Positions 18,458 through 27,815 of a stretch of 64,000 nucleotides of DNA are shown in pieces. Under the pieces are notes generated by a model. That model had not been told where the DNA came from and made no database searches. It was given only the letters and a program-made list of their open reading frames with translations. Every line of letters begins with the position of its first letter. Positions within the stretch are counted from its first letter, which is position 1. This DNA is from Pseudomonas californiensis (GTDB lineage: Bacteria; Pseudomonadota; Gammaproteobacteria; Pseudomonadales; Pseudomonadaceae), in NCBI RefSeq assembly GCF_021147775.1, contig NZ_JAGTPK010000014.1, positions 62,001-126,000 of the forward strand. The letters run 5' to 3'. A program made the position numbers and the translations under genes.

Positions 18458-19879
18458 ATGCAAAACTCCGCAGCGCCAAATCTGGACGAAAAGACCCTGC
18501 GCTGGATGCCCTGGGTCATTGCCATCGCGTTCTTCATGCAAAGCCTGGACGGTACGATTCTCAACACCGCCCTCCCGGCCATGGCACGTTCGCTGGCAGA
18601 AGACCCATTGCGCATGCAATCGGTGGTCATCGCCTACATGCTGACCATCGCCCTGCTGATTCCTGCGTCCGGCTGGATCGCCGACCGCTTCGGGATCAAG
18701 CGCATCTTCTTCAGTGCGATCCTGCTGTTCAGCTTCGGATCGCTGCTGTGCGCGCTGTCCAACTCGCTGAACATGCTGGTAGCGGCACGGGTGATTCAGG
18801 GGTTCGGCGGTGCGCTGATGCTGCCCATCGGGCGGTTGATCGTGCTGCGCGCCTATCCTCGTTCAGAGCTGGTGCGGATCATGGGGTTCATCACTGTGCC
18901 CGGCTTGCTCGGTCCTTTGCTGGGCCCGACACTGGGCGGCTGGATGGTTGAATACATGAGCTGGCACTGGATCTTTTTGATCAACATCCCAGTCGGCCTG
19001 CTGGGTTGCTACGCGGTGAAACACTTCATCCCTGACTTGCCCGGCGGCGGCCGGACGCGCTTCGACGGCGTCGGCTTTATCCTCTTTGGTGCGGCGATGG
19101 TGCTGATCACTATTGCGCTCGAAGGCCTGGGCGAACTGCATCTGCCGCACATGCGCGTAGTGTTGCTCCTGTTTGCGGGCATGGGTTGCCTGGCGGCCTA
19201 CTGGCTGCGCGCCGGGCATATCGATTCGCCGTTGTTCGCGCCCTCGCTGTTTCGGACGCGTACCTTCGCGGTCGGCATTCTGGGCAACCTGTTCGCCCGC
19301 CTGGGCAGCGGTGCCCTGCCATTTCTGGTGCCATTGCTGCTGCAGGTCGCGCTGGGTTATTCCCCGTCACAAGCCGGGATGAGCATGCTGCCGCTGGCCG
19401 CCGCCGGAATGTTTGCCAAAACCGTGGCGCGTTGGCTGATCGACCATCTGGGCTATCGCGTCATTCTCACCAGCAATACACTGCTGCTGGGCCTGCTGCT
19501 GGCCAGCCTTGCGCTGGTGACGGTCGAGACGCCCTATTGGGTATTGCTGGTGCATCTGGGTCTGCTGGGGGCAGTGAACTCCTTGCAGTTCACCGCCATG
19601 AATACAGTCACCCTGATCGACCTTGATGATGCCAGCGCCGCCAGTGGCAACAGTCTGCTGTCTGTCGTTGCGCAATTGTCCTTGAGCCTGGGCGTTGCAA
19701 GTGCAGCGGCCTTGCTGGGCGGTTTCAGTGAAGAGGTGGCGACCGGTGAAGTCAGCGGAGTTCTGGGCGCCTTTCAGTTGACCTTCCTGAGTGTCGGCGT
19801 ACTGGCGATGTTTGCGGCGGGGATATTCCTGCAATTGCCTCCGCGTGACGCCAGGGAACCCAAGGCCACCAAGGTATGA
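18458..19879 (+). CDS. MFS exporter, DHA2 (EmrB/MdtD-like) type
   Basis: Inner-membrane transporter of 473 residues with about 14 hydrophobic segments. Motif A-like GWIADRFGIKRIF follows helix 2; the opening FFMQSLDGTILNTALPAMA is the DHA2 signature, and GFITVPGLLGPLLGPTLGGW matches motif C. It resembles the proteins annotated MdtD in Pseudomonas, proton-driven drug exporters. AAGGAG lies 9 bases after the TldE-like stop. The operon position suggests it might export a product of the TldD/TldE pair, but the substrate is unknown. Confidence 0.88.
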   Translation: MQNSAAPNLDEKTLRWMPWVIAIAFFMQSLDGTILNTALPAMARSLAEDPLRMQSVVIAYMLTIALLIPASGWIADRFGIKRIFFSAILLFSFGSLLCALSNSLNMLVAARVIQGFGGALMLPIGRLIVLRAYPRSELVRIMGFITVPGLLGPLLGPTLGGWMVEYMSWHWIFLINIPVGLLGCYAVKHFIPDLPGGGRTRFDGVGFILFGAAMVLITIALEGLGELHLPHMRVVLLLFAGMGCLAAYWLRAGHIDSPLFAPSLFRTRTFAVGILGNLFARLGSGALPFLVPLLLQVALGYSPSQAGMSMLPLAAAGMFAKTVARWLIDHLGYRVILTSNTLLLGLLLASLALVTVETPYWVLLVHLGLLGAVNSLQFTAMNTVTLIDLDDASAASGNSLLSVVAQLSLSLGVASAAALLGGFSEEVATGEVSGVLGAFQLTFLSVGVLAMFAAGIFLQLPPRDAREPKATKV

Positions 19880-20001
19880 GTCGGACGCAGGATTTTTTCG
19901 AATGCAGCTCAGGATTGGTCGCCATTTATCGATAACGCCATCTGAGCCAGCCCTGCGACCTGATACACTGCGCGACATTTTTGTTTTGCAGGTCCATCGT
20001 C

Positions 20002-21381
20002 GTGACTAACACCGCTTTCAATACTCTGCCCCTGTCCGCTGCCATGTTGGCTAACCTGGAGTCGCTTGGTTATGCCGAGATGACGCCGATTCAGGCGCAG
20101 AGCCTGCCGGTGATCCTCAAAGGCATGGACCTGATCGCTCAGGCCAAGACCGGCAGCGGCAAGACCGCTGCTTTTGGTATCGGTTTGCTGAACCCGATCA
20201 ACCCGCGCTTTTTCGGCTGTCAGGCGCTGGTCATGTGCCCGACGCGCGAACTGGCCGACCAGGTCGCCAAGGAAATCCGTCGTCTGGCCCGCTCGGAAGA
20301 CAACATCAAGGTACTGACCCTGTGTGGCGGCGTGTCCTTCGGCCCGCAGATCGGCTCGCTTGAGCACGGCGCACACATCATCGTCGGCACGCCAGGTCGT
20401 ATTCAGCAGCATTTGCGCAAGGGTTCGCTGGTACTCGACGGCCTCAACACGCTGATCCTCGATGAAGCCGACCGCATGCTCGACATGGGCTTCTACGACT
20501 CGATCGCCGACATCATCGAGCAGACCCCACAACGTCGCCAGACCCTGCTGTTCTCGGCCACCTACCCGGTCGGCATCAAGCAGTTGTCGTCCAAGTTCAT
20601 GCGTGATCCGCAGACCGTGAAAGTAGAAGCGCTGCACGCTGACAGCCAGATCGAACAGATCTTCTACGAAATCTCGCCGGAGCAACGCCTCGAAGCCGTG
20701 GTCAAGGTGTTGGGACATTTCCGCCCAACGTCCTGCGTAGCATTCTGCTTCACCAAGCAGCAGGTTCAGGAAGTGGTCGATCACCTGACCGCCAAAGGCA
20801 TGTCGGCCGTCGGCCTGCACGGTGATCTGGAGCAGCGTGACCGCGATCAGGTACTGGCCATGTTCGCCAACCGCAGCACCTCGGTACTGGTTGCCACCGA
20901 CGTAGCCGCGCGCGGTCTGGACATCGACGCACTGGACATGGTGATCAACGTCGAACTGGCACGCGACTCGGAAATCCACATTCACCGCGTCGGCCGAACC
21001 GGTCGTGCAGGCGAAACAGGTATCGCTGTCAGCCTCGTGGCACCGTCGGAAAGCCAGCGTGCCCGCGCCATCGAAGAACTGCAGAAAGCTCCGTTGAACT
21101 GGCAGCAGTACGACGCACTGAGCATCAAGGAAGGCGGCAAACTGCTGCCGGCCATGACCACCCTGTGCATCGGCTCAGGCCGCAAGGACAAACTGCGTCC
21201 GGGCGACATCCTCGGCGCACTGACAGGCGAAGCCGGCATTCCGGGTACTCAGGTGGGCAAGATCGCGATTTTCGACTTCCAGGCCTATGTCGCTGTCGAG
21301 CGCAGCATGGCCAAACAGGCACTGGAGCGTCTCAACAACGGCAAGATCAAGGGCAAATCCCTGCGCGTGCGCATTCTCTGA
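20002..21381 (+). CDS. dbpA: ATP-dependent RNA helicase DbpA
   Basis: DEAD-box helicase of 459 residues acting in 50S ribosome assembly; DbpA recognises hairpin 92 of 23S rRNA. The Q-motif (MTPIQAQSLP), Walker A AQAKTGSGKT, DEAD (LDEADRML), SAT (FSATYP) and the C-terminal HRVGRTGR are intact. The last 75 residues form the DbpA RNA-binding domain (SGRKDKLRPGDILGALTGEA, then GKIAIFDFQAYVAV). The GTG at 20002 gives the N-terminus usual in Pseudomonas (VTNTAFNTLPLSAAML). A TTG seven codons earlier is an alternative, and neither has a strong ribosome site. Confidence 0.94.
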   Translation: MTNTAFNTLPLSAAMLANLESLGYAEMTPIQAQSLPVILKGMDLIAQAKTGSGKTAAFGIGLLNPINPRFFGCQALVMCPTRELADQVAKEIRRLARSEDNIKVLTLCGGVSFGPQIGSLEHGAHIIVGTPGRIQQHLRKGSLVLDGLNTLILDEADRMLDMGFYDSIADIIEQTPQRRQTLLFSATYPVGIKQLSSKFMRDPQTVKVEALHADSQIEQIFYEISPEQRLEAVVKVLGHFRPTSCVAFCFTKQQVQEVVDHLTAKGMSAVGLHGDLEQRDRDQVLAMFANRSTSVLVATDVAARGLDIDALDMVINVELARDSEIHIHRVGRTGRAGETGIAVSLVAPSESQRARAIEELQKAPLNWQQYDALSIKEGGKLLPAMTTLCIGSGRKDKLRPGDILGALTGEAGIPGTQVGKIAIFDFQAYVAVERSMAKQALERLNNGKIKGKSLRVRIL

Positions 21382-21390
21382 GCCTGCCCT

Positions 21391-21416
21391 CGGGCGGACA
21401 GCCCTGTGTCCGCCCG
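21391..21416 (+). terminator. Terminator-like hairpin after dbpA
   Basis: CGGGCGGACA and TGTCCGCCCG form a perfect 10-bp stem with a 6-base loop, starting 10 bases after the stop. No U-run follows. Confidence 0.6.
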
Positions 21417-21450
21417 TACATGACCCCCAAACATCCCGAGGAAAGACGCT

Positions 21451-22629
21451 GTGCCCGTTACTGACGTTGTAATCATTGGCGCTGGCGCCGCAGGTTTGAT
21501 GTGCGCGTTCACCGCCGCCAGTCGCGGGCGCAAGGTGATGCTGATCGATCACGCCAACAAACCCGGCAAGAAGATCCTCATGTCGGGCGGCGGGCGCTGC
21601 AACTTCACCAACATGTACACCGAGCCGTCCAATTTCCTGTCGCAGAACGCGCACTTCTGCAAGTCGGCGCTGGCCCGCTATACCCAGTGGGACTTCATCG
21701 CGATGGTCGCCAGACATGGCGTGCCGTATCACGAGAAAAAGCTCGGCCAGCTGTTCTGCGACAACAAGTCGAGCGACATCCTCGAAATGCTCCTCGAAGA
21801 ATGCCGCCAGGCAGGTGTCAGCCTGCACATGGACACTTCGGTGCAACAGATCGAGAAGACCGACAGCGGTTACCGCCTCGACACCACACTGGGCGCGCTG
21901 AACTGCGAGTCGCTGGTTATTGCCACTGGCGGGCTGTCGATCCCGACGTTGGGTGCGACCGGTTTTGGTTATCAGGTAGGCAAACAGTTCGGCCACACCC
22001 TGCTACCGACGCGTGCAGGCCTGGTGCCGTTCACCATTACCGATCAGCTCAAGGAGTTTTGCACCGAGCTGTCCGGCACCTCGGTGGATTGCCTGGTGAG
22101 CTGTAACGACACCAGCTTTCGCGAGAACATCCTGTTCACTCACCGCGGCCTCAGCGGCCCGGCAATTCTGCAGATTTCCTCGTTCTGGCAACCGGGTGAC
22201 ACGGTCGAGATCAACCTCTTGCCGGATCACAACGTGCCGGACTGGCTGGCGCAACAGCAGGCCGAACGTCCCAACAGCGAGCTGAAAACGCTGTTGGGTG
22301 AAATCTTCACCAAGAAGATGGCCAACCTGATTGCCGAACGCTGGTTCGTCTCCAGACCCATGAAACAGTACACCCACGCCGAACTGGCCGACATCGCTGA
22401 AAAACTGGCGAGCTGGCAGCTGATTCCGGCAGGCACCGAAGGCTATCGCACGGCCGAAGTCACTCTGGGCGGCATCGATACACGCGAAGTGTCGTCCAAG
22501 ACCATGGAGTCGCTGAAGTCGCCGGGGCTGTACTTCATCGGCGAAGTGCTGGATGTGAGCGGGCACCTGGGCGGCTTCAACTTTCAGTGGGCCTGGGCAT
22601 CGGCCTACGCGGCGGGCCAATACGTCTAA
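21451..22629 (+). CDS. BaiN/YhiN-family NAD(P)/FAD-dependent oxidoreductase
   Basis: HI0933-like flavoprotein of 392 residues. The N-terminal FAD site reads VVIIGAGAAGLMCAFTAA, followed by the family-defining KKILMSGGGRCNFTN. ATGGLSIPTLGATGFGY is the second nucleotide region. The C-terminal VSGHLGGFNFQWAWASAYAAG closes the FAD fold. The cellular substrate of this widespread family in Pseudomonas is not established; the bile-acid role of BaiN in Clostridium does not transfer. The GTG at 21451 is preceded by GAGGAAAG. Confidence 0.9.
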   Translation: MPVTDVVIIGAGAAGLMCAFTAASRGRKVMLIDHANKPGKKILMSGGGRCNFTNMYTEPSNFLSQNAHFCKSALARYTQWDFIAMVARHGVPYHEKKLGQLFCDNKSSDILEMLLEECRQAGVSLHMDTSVQQIEKTDSGYRLDTTLGALNCESLVIATGGLSIPTLGATGFGYQVGKQFGHTLLPTRAGLVPFTITDQLKEFCTELSGTSVDCLVSCNDTSFRENILFTHRGLSGPAILQISSFWQPGDTVEINLLPDHNVPDWLAQQQAERPNSELKTLLGEIFTKKMANLIAERWFVSRPMKQYTHAELADIAEKLASWQLIPAGTEGYRTAEVTLGGIDTREVSSKTMESLKSPGLYFIGEVLDVSGHLGGFNFQWAWASAYAAGQYV

Positions 22630-22674
22630 GCTGTCGCGATAACCCGTGAAACTGGAATAAATTTTGCGACGCGG

Positions 22675-22703
22675 ATGTACAGCCTCGCGTTTGGGCTGTA
22701 CAT
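22675..22703 (+). terminator. Terminator-like hairpin before yccS
   Basis: ATGTACAGCC and GGCTGTACAT form a perfect 10-bp stem with a 9-base loop. It separates the flavoprotein gene from yccS. No U-run is present. Confidence 0.5.
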
Positions 22704-22751
22704 ATCCTCCTGCAGGATCGATTAATAGCGAACAAGGCCGTCAGCTTATTC

Positions 22752-24950
22752 ATGGCATCGAAATCTCTTCGTCATACATTCCGCCGTTTGTGGGCGCTGG
22801 ATAAATTCAGCTACAGCGTTCGAGTTTTCATTGCCCTGACGGGCAGCATGGCGCTGTGCTGGTACCAGAACGAGATGGGCCTGCTGATCCCGCTGTTTCT
22901 GGGGATTATCGCCAGTGCCCTGGCCGAAACCGATGACAGCTGGCAGGGCCGTCTTAACGCCCTCGCGGTGACGCTGGTGTGTTTCAGCGTTGCCGCCCTC
23001 GCCGTCGAGTTACTGTTTCCCTACCCCTGGCTGTTTGTCTGCTCGCTGGCACTGGCCAGCTTCTGCCTGACGATGCTTGGTGCGCTCGGCGAGCGCTACG
23101 GCGCCATTGCCTACGGCACGCTGATTCTCTCGGTCTACACCATGATCGGGGTGGACCAGCGCGGTGGTGAAGTGCTGGATTTCTGGCACGAGCCGATGCT
23201 GCTGGTGGCGGGCGCCGCGTGGTACGGCCTGCTTTCGGTACTGTGGCAGATGCTGTTCTCGAATCAGCCGGTGCAACAGGCGCTGGCGCGGCTGTTTCGC
23301 GAGCTGGGGCAGTACCTGAAAATCAAGTCGACCCTGTTCGAGCCGATTCGCACGCTCAACGTGGAAGCCCGCCGCCTGGAACTGGCGCAGCAGAACGGCA
23401 AGGTCGTCGCAGCACTGAACTCCACCAAGGAAATCATTCTGCACCGCGTGGGCAGCGGACGGCCTGGCTCAAAGGTCAGTCGCTATCTCAAGCTGTACTT
23501 CATCGCCCAGGACATTCACGAGCGCGCCAGCTCATCGCACTACCCGTACAACTCGCTGGCCGATGCGTTTTTCCACAGTGACGTGCTGTTCCGCTGCCAG
23601 CGCCTGTTGCGTCAGCAAGGCGTAGCCTGTCAGGCGCTGTCAGAATCCATCCAGCTGCGACAGCCCTATGTATACGACCCCAACTTCGCGGAGGCCATGG
23701 AAGACCTGCACGCCTCGCTTGAGCACCTGCGTATTCAGAGCAACCCGGCCTGGCGGGGGCTGCTGCGCTCGTTACGCGCACTGGCGGCCAACCTCAGCAC
23801 GCTGGATCGGCTGATCAGCGATGCCAGCAACCCGGACGCTGTGGCCGACGCCACCGACAGCAGCCTGCTGGACCGCTCGCCGCGCAACCTGAAGGACGTG
23901 TGGACGCGCCTGCGATTGCAGATGACCCCCACATCCCTGCTGTTTCGCCACGCGCTGCGTCTGCCACTGGCCCTGACAATCGGTTACGCGATGGTGCACT
24001 TGATTCACCCGTCACAAGGTTACTGGATCATCCTGACCACGGTTTTCGTGTGCCAGCCGAGTTATGGCGCAACGCGACGCAAACTGGGACAGCGGATTAT
24101 CGGCACCGCGATTGGCCTGACGGTCGGCTGGGCATTGTTCGACCTGATCACCAGCCCGATCCTGCAATCGATGTGCGCCGTGCTGGCGGGCGTGGTCTTC
24201 TTCGTCAACCGCACCACGCGCTACACGCTATCGACCGCAGCCATTACGGTAATGGTGCTGTTCTGCTTCAATCAGGTAGGCGATGGGTACGGCCTGTTCC
24301 TGCCACGTTTGTTCGATACCTTGCTGGGCAGCCTGATTGCAGGGCTCTCGGTGTTCCTGTTCCTGCCAGACTGGCAAGGCAGACGCCTGAATAAAGTGCT
24401 GGCCAATACCCTGACCTGCAACAGCATCTACCTGCGCCAGATCATGCAACAGTACGCCAAGGGCAAAAGCGACGATCTGGCCTACCGACTGGCGCGCCGC
24501 AACGCGCACAACGCCGACGCTGCACTGTCGACAACACTGGCCAACATGCTCATGGAACCTGGGCATTTTCGCAAGGAGGCGGACGTCGGTTTCCGTTTTC
24601 TGGTGCTGTCGCACACCCTTCTGAGCTACTTGTCCGGCCTTGGCGCACACCGGGATACGCAACTGCCCGGCGATGTGCACGAACACTTGATTGATGGTGC
24701 GGGCGCAACGTTGGCAGCGAGCATCGATGAGATCGCCCAGAGCCTGGCCGAAAAGCAGCCCGTTGCCGTCCAGAGCGACACGGAGGAAGCCCTGGCGAGC
24801 CAGCTGGAACAGATACCCGAAGAGATGGACGAAAGTCAGCGACTGGTACAAACCCAGCTGGCCTTGATCTGCCGCCAGCTGGCGCCGTTGCGCACCCTGG
24901 CAGCACACTTGATCAAAAGCCCAGAGACAGTTACAGACCGTGCTGTCTGA
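22752..24950 (+). CDS. yccS: YccS-family inner-membrane protein (FUSC-like)
   Basis: A 732-residue membrane protein. Two clusters of hydrophobic helices (about residues 20-150 and 395-530) are separated by a long soluble helical stretch and followed by a C-terminal soluble region. This is the YccS/YhfK layout, related to the AaeB/FUSC efflux proteins. RLPLALTIGYAMVHLIHPSQGYWIILTTVFV contains the second-cluster signature. The transported compound is not known. Its 3' end overlaps the convergent binding-protein gene by 20 bp. Confidence 0.88.
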   Translation: MASKSLRHTFRRLWALDKFSYSVRVFIALTGSMALCWYQNEMGLLIPLFLGIIASALAETDDSWQGRLNALAVTLVCFSVAALAVELLFPYPWLFVCSLALASFCLTMLGALGERYGAIAYGTLILSVYTMIGVDQRGGEVLDFWHEPMLLVAGAAWYGLLSVLWQMLFSNQPVQQALARLFRELGQYLKIKSTLFEPIRTLNVEARRLELAQQNGKVVAALNSTKEIILHRVGSGRPGSKVSRYLKLYFIAQDIHERASSSHYPYNSLADAFFHSDVLFRCQRLLRQQGVACQALSESIQLRQPYVYDPNFAEAMEDLHASLEHLRIQSNPAWRGLLRSLRALAANLSTLDRLISDASNPDAVADATDSSLLDRSPRNLKDVWTRLRLQMTPTSLLFRHALRLPLALTIGYAMVHLIHPSQGYWIILTTVFVCQPSYGATRRKLGQRIIGTAIGLTVGWALFDLITSPILQSMCAVLAGVVFFVNRTTRYTLSTAAITVMVLFCFNQVGDGYGLFLPRLFDTLLGSLIAGLSVFLFLPDWQGRRLNKVLANTLTCNSIYLRQIMQQYAKGKSDDLAYRLARRNAHNADAALSTTLANMLMEPGHFRKEADVGFRFLVLSHTLLSYLSGLGAHRDTQLPGDVHEHLIDGAGATLAASIDEIAQSLAEKQPVAVQSDTEEALASQLEQIPEEMDESQRLVQTQLALICRQLAPLRTLAAHLIKSPETVTDRAV

Positions 24951-25665
24951 ATAAGGCCTCGTAGCTGCCATCGGCTTTCATCGCGGCGATTTCACGATCA
25001 AAACCAGCCACGATTTCTGCGTGCCTGGGATTTTTCAGACTGACCAGAATGTGCAGGTCATTCTCGGTCAGTGAGCCAGGCAGAAACTCGACCTGGCTAC
25101 GGACCTCTTCGGCCTCCAGCGCCAGGTTGTAGCGGGCCACGTATTCATCTTCCAGCGTCAGATCAACGCGCCCCGCTGCGAGCATGCGAATGGCGGCAGA
25201 AAAACTCTGCACAGGGACTTTGTGCAGCAGTGGGTCGTTATCAAAACCTGGGGAATAGGCATAACCGCGCACCACCGCAATCACATAATCGTGCAGTTGC
25301 TCTCTGGTCGCCTCGATGCCGGAGTCCCTGCGCTTCAAAAAGCGCACGCGATTAACCAGGTAAGGCTTAGAGAACTGGCCGATCCGGGTGCGATCTTCGC
25401 TGAACCAGGCATCTATCAGCACATCATGGCGCCCTTCGCTGAGCCCCAACATCGCACGGGCCCACGGCACCTGCTCGTAAACCGTTGTGTAACCGGCACG
25501 CTTCAATGCTGTGCTCACAATGTCAGTCGCAAGCCCGCCGTTACGCAACATGGCGTCAGCGAACGGCGGCCACGGGTCGGCGACCAGACGCAGCTTCTCT
25601 GCTGCGCAGAACTGCGACGCTATCATCAAGACCAGAAAACCCATGGCTCGCAACAACTGCGACAT
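24931..25665 (-). CDS. Periplasmic solute-binding protein, family 3 (orphan)
   Basis: A 244-residue protein with a Sec signal peptide (hydrophobic MGFLVLMIASQF, cleavage near CAA-EK), then an SBP_bac_3 domain: LRLVADPWPPFADAML, GLATDIVSTALKRAGYT, VPWARAMLGLSEGRHDVLID and GSYEALFRQHGL. Amino acids or similar polar molecules are the usual ligands. No permease or ATPase gene adjoins it, so it may use a transporter encoded elsewhere or serve in sensing. It stands alone, convergent with yccS and divergent from the marR gene. Confidence 0.87.
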   Translation of the reverse strand: MSQLLRAMGFLVLMIASQFCAAEKLRLVADPWPPFADAMLRNGGLATDIVSTALKRAGYTTVYEQVPWARAMLGLSEGRHDVLIDAWFSEDRTRIGQFSKPYLVNRVRFLKRRDSGIEATREQLHDYVIAVVRGYAYSPGFDNDPLLHKVPVQSFSAAIRMLAAGRVDLTLEDEYVARYNLALEAEEVRSQVEFLPGSLTENDLHILVSLKNPRHAEIVAGFDREIAAMKADGSYEALFRQHGL

Positions 25666-25981
25666 GCTCAGATTCCTGAAGAGGGCAGCATGCCCGGCAC
25701 GAGGCTATCGGCGGCAGACCGTTACTCATAAGAGTGGCTATAAGCCTGTATTGAAGACCCAAAATGGCCATTCAACAAGGCAAAGGAATGCAAGAGTGTG
25801 TGCTTTGTGACACCGCCTGATGTTCAAGTTTGACTGCGATGGAGCTGGCAGCTGTTGTGATGTTCGTCAGCACGCTAGGATTGCTTCCCTGAACACAGTT
25901 TCAAGCCCTGAACGACAAGGCTGTTGGGCTGTTCGAATACGGCCCAAAAGGCTGACGAAGCATTTCCGGTTCTCAAAAAGT
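25666..25981. other. 316-bp divergent intergenic region
   Basis: Lies between the orphan binding protein and the marR-type gene and should hold both promoters. I see no gene, repeat or strong promoter match. Confidence 0.5.
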
Positions 25982-26431
25982 ATGCCCATGCAAAATGACG
26001 ACAATATCCACCCCGAAGCAGCAGTTGCTCCGGGTTACCTCGCCAGCCACGCAGAGCGAGTATTCAATCGGTCAGTCGAGGCCGCACTCAGGCCTCACGG
26101 GATCTCGCTGGCGCTACTCGGACCGTTGCTGTGGCTTGCCTGGCGAGGCCCCATGCTGCAACGCGATCTGGTGCATGCTTCGGCTATCAAGCAGCCTGCG
26201 ATGGTAGCCATTCTGGACAAACTTGAAGCAGCGGGATTTATCGAGCGCACGCCCGTCCCGGAGGACCGCAGAGCTTCGAAAGTCAGTATTACTGCGCAAG
26301 GTCAGCAGATCGCGTCCGTAGGCAAGCAGGTGCTGCTGGACACCAACTCACTTGGCGTACGCGGCTTTACGCCTGAAGAGGCAACCGCTCTCGTGACCCT
26401 GCTGCATCGCTTTATCGGTAATCTGGAATGA
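25982..26431 (+). CDS. MarR-family transcriptional regulator
   Basis: A 149-residue winged-helix regulator. The DNA-binding region (about 45-110) runs through MLQRDLVHASAIKQPAMVAI and LDKLEAAGFIERTPVPEDRR; the last stretch, with PEDRRASKVSITAQG, is the MarR wing. It lies 53 bp upstream of an FAD monooxygenase gene, with a perfect-arm palindrome between them, so it probably represses itself and/or that gene until a phenolic or drug-like ligand binds. The start is uncertain: ATG codons at 25982 and 25988 both lack an obvious ribosome site. Confidence 0.85.
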   Translation: MPMQNDDNIHPEAAVAPGYLASHAERVFNRSVEAALRPHGISLALLGPLLWLAWRGPMLQRDLVHASAIKQPAMVAILDKLEAAGFIERTPVPEDRRASKVSITAQGQQIASVGKQVLLDTNSLGVRGFTPEEATALVTLLHRFIGNLE

Positions 26432-26440
26432 ATGGCAACA

Positions 26441-26456
26441 TATATCACAAGTGATA
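26441..26456. promoter_or_regulatory. Candidate MarR-type operator
   Basis: ATATCAC-AA-GTGATAT, perfect 7-bp arms, sits between the marR stop and the ribosome site of the monooxygenase gene. Size and position fit a MarR operator. Binding by the adjacent regulator is inference. Confidence 0.55.
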
Positions 26457-26484
26457 TTAAGTGCGGGCATCAGGAGTACTACCT

Positions 26485-27681
26485 ATGCCCAAAAGAATCC
26501 TCATCTGCGGCGCAAGCGTCGCTGGAAACACCACCGCCTGGTGGCTGTCACGTAATGGTTTTGATGTCACCGTCACCGAAAAGGCGCCCGCCTTTCGCGA
26601 CGGTGGTCAGAACGTGGACGTCCGTGGCGCCGGGCGAGAGGTATTGCGCAAGATGGGGCTTGAGCAGCAAGCGCTCGATCTGACCACTGGCGAGACCGGC
26701 ACTGATTGGGTCGATGAACATGACAACGTCATCGCCCGCTTCGCCGTCGAGGACATCGGCGATGGTCCGACGGCTGAGCTGGAAATCATGCGCGGTGACA
26801 TTGCCCGCATGATCTACGCACCTGCCAGCACACGCGCCACCTACCGGTTCAATGAAACTGTAGAGGCGCTTGAACAGGACGCATCCGGTGTCACCGTTCA
26901 CTTTTCCAGCGCAAGACATGAACGCTTCGACATGGTGATCATTGCCGAAGGCGTTGGCTCATCGACCCGTGAAAAAGTTTTCCCGGGCGAAAACAAACTG
27001 CGGTGGATGGACCTCACCCTTGCCTACTTCGCCATTCCCCGAACAGAAAAAGACAGCAAGTTCGCCCGCCAATACAACACGGTCGGCGGCATTGGCGCGA
27101 CCCTGAAGCCCGGGCGCGAGGACACGATGCATGTTTACCTCGGCATGCAGAAAAAGCCGGAAGGTGAAAACCTGTGGAGTCAGGAACGTCAGAAGCAATT
27201 CCTTGCCGAGCGCTTCGCCGACGCGGGCTGGCATTTCCCGCGCATTCTGGAGGGAATGTTCGAGACGGATAACTTTTACTTCGATGTGCTGCGTCAGGTA
27301 AGGATGGATCGCTGGTCCAACGGTCGCGTGGTACTCACAGGCGATGCCGCATGGTGCGCTACACCGCTGTCCGGTATAGGCACAACGCTGGCCATCACAG
27401 GTGGCTATGTACTGGCAGGAGAACTGGCGAAAACGGATGACCTTGCTGCCGCCCTTGCGGCGTACGAGCGCGTCATGCGCCCTTTCGTGAAGGAAGGTCA
27501 AGGCCTGCCCAAAATCGTGCCGAGGATGCTCTGGCCCCACACTCCCAGAGGTCTGGCACTACTACGGGGCGCGATGCGTATGGCTGGAAAACCCTGGGCG
27601 AGAAAAGCTTTTTCAAGCCTGTTCCTGCGCAATTCCCGGAAAGTGGCCTTGCCGGACTACACGTTATCCAGCAAGCACTGA
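26485..27681 (+). CDS. FAD-dependent monooxygenase (group A flavoprotein)
   Basis: A 398-residue single-component flavin monooxygenase. The N-terminal fold is RILICGASVAGNTTAWWLSR (GxSxxG where many relatives have GxGxxG). VVLTGDAAWCATPLSGIGTT is the second FAD motif (GD...P). The closest shapes are TetX- and UbiH-like enzymes that hydroxylate aromatic or polyketide substrates using NAD(P)H and oxygen. The ATG at 26485 has AGGAG 8 bases ahead; an upstream in-frame GTG at 26461 would overlap the palindrome. Control by the adjacent MarR protein is likely. The substrate is unknown; detoxification of an aromatic compound is a guess. Confidence 0.87.
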   Translation: MPKRILICGASVAGNTTAWWLSRNGFDVTVTEKAPAFRDGGQNVDVRGAGREVLRKMGLEQQALDLTTGETGTDWVDEHDNVIARFAVEDIGDGPTAELEIMRGDIARMIYAPASTRATYRFNETVEALEQDASGVTVHFSSARHERFDMVIIAEGVGSSTREKVFPGENKLRWMDLTLAYFAIPRTEKDSKFARQYNTVGGIGATLKPGREDTMHVYLGMQKKPEGENLWSQERQKQFLAERFADAGWHFPRILEGMFETDNFYFDVLRQVRMDRWSNGRVVLTGDAAWCATPLSGIGTTLAITGGYVLAGELAKTDDLAAALAAYERVMRPFVKEGQGLPKIVPRMLWPHTPRGLALLRGAMRMAGKPWARKAFSSLFLRNSRKVALPDYTLSSKH

Positions 27682-27815
27682 TCGATATGGGCTTCATGAA
27701 TGCGTCGTTAGCGTCTGTCTCTGACAGAGCGATGTCGCTCTCGGCGTCAGCGTTTATTGGGAATGACGCCAGATACGTTTAGACTTCGCTTCTGGTTTCT
27801 CTGCGAGTCGGCAAC

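Noticed and set aside
26461..26484. GTG at 26461 as the start of the FAD monooxygenase
   Set aside because: The ATG at 26485 has a well-placed AGGAG and begins just before the FAD-binding strand, as expected for the family.
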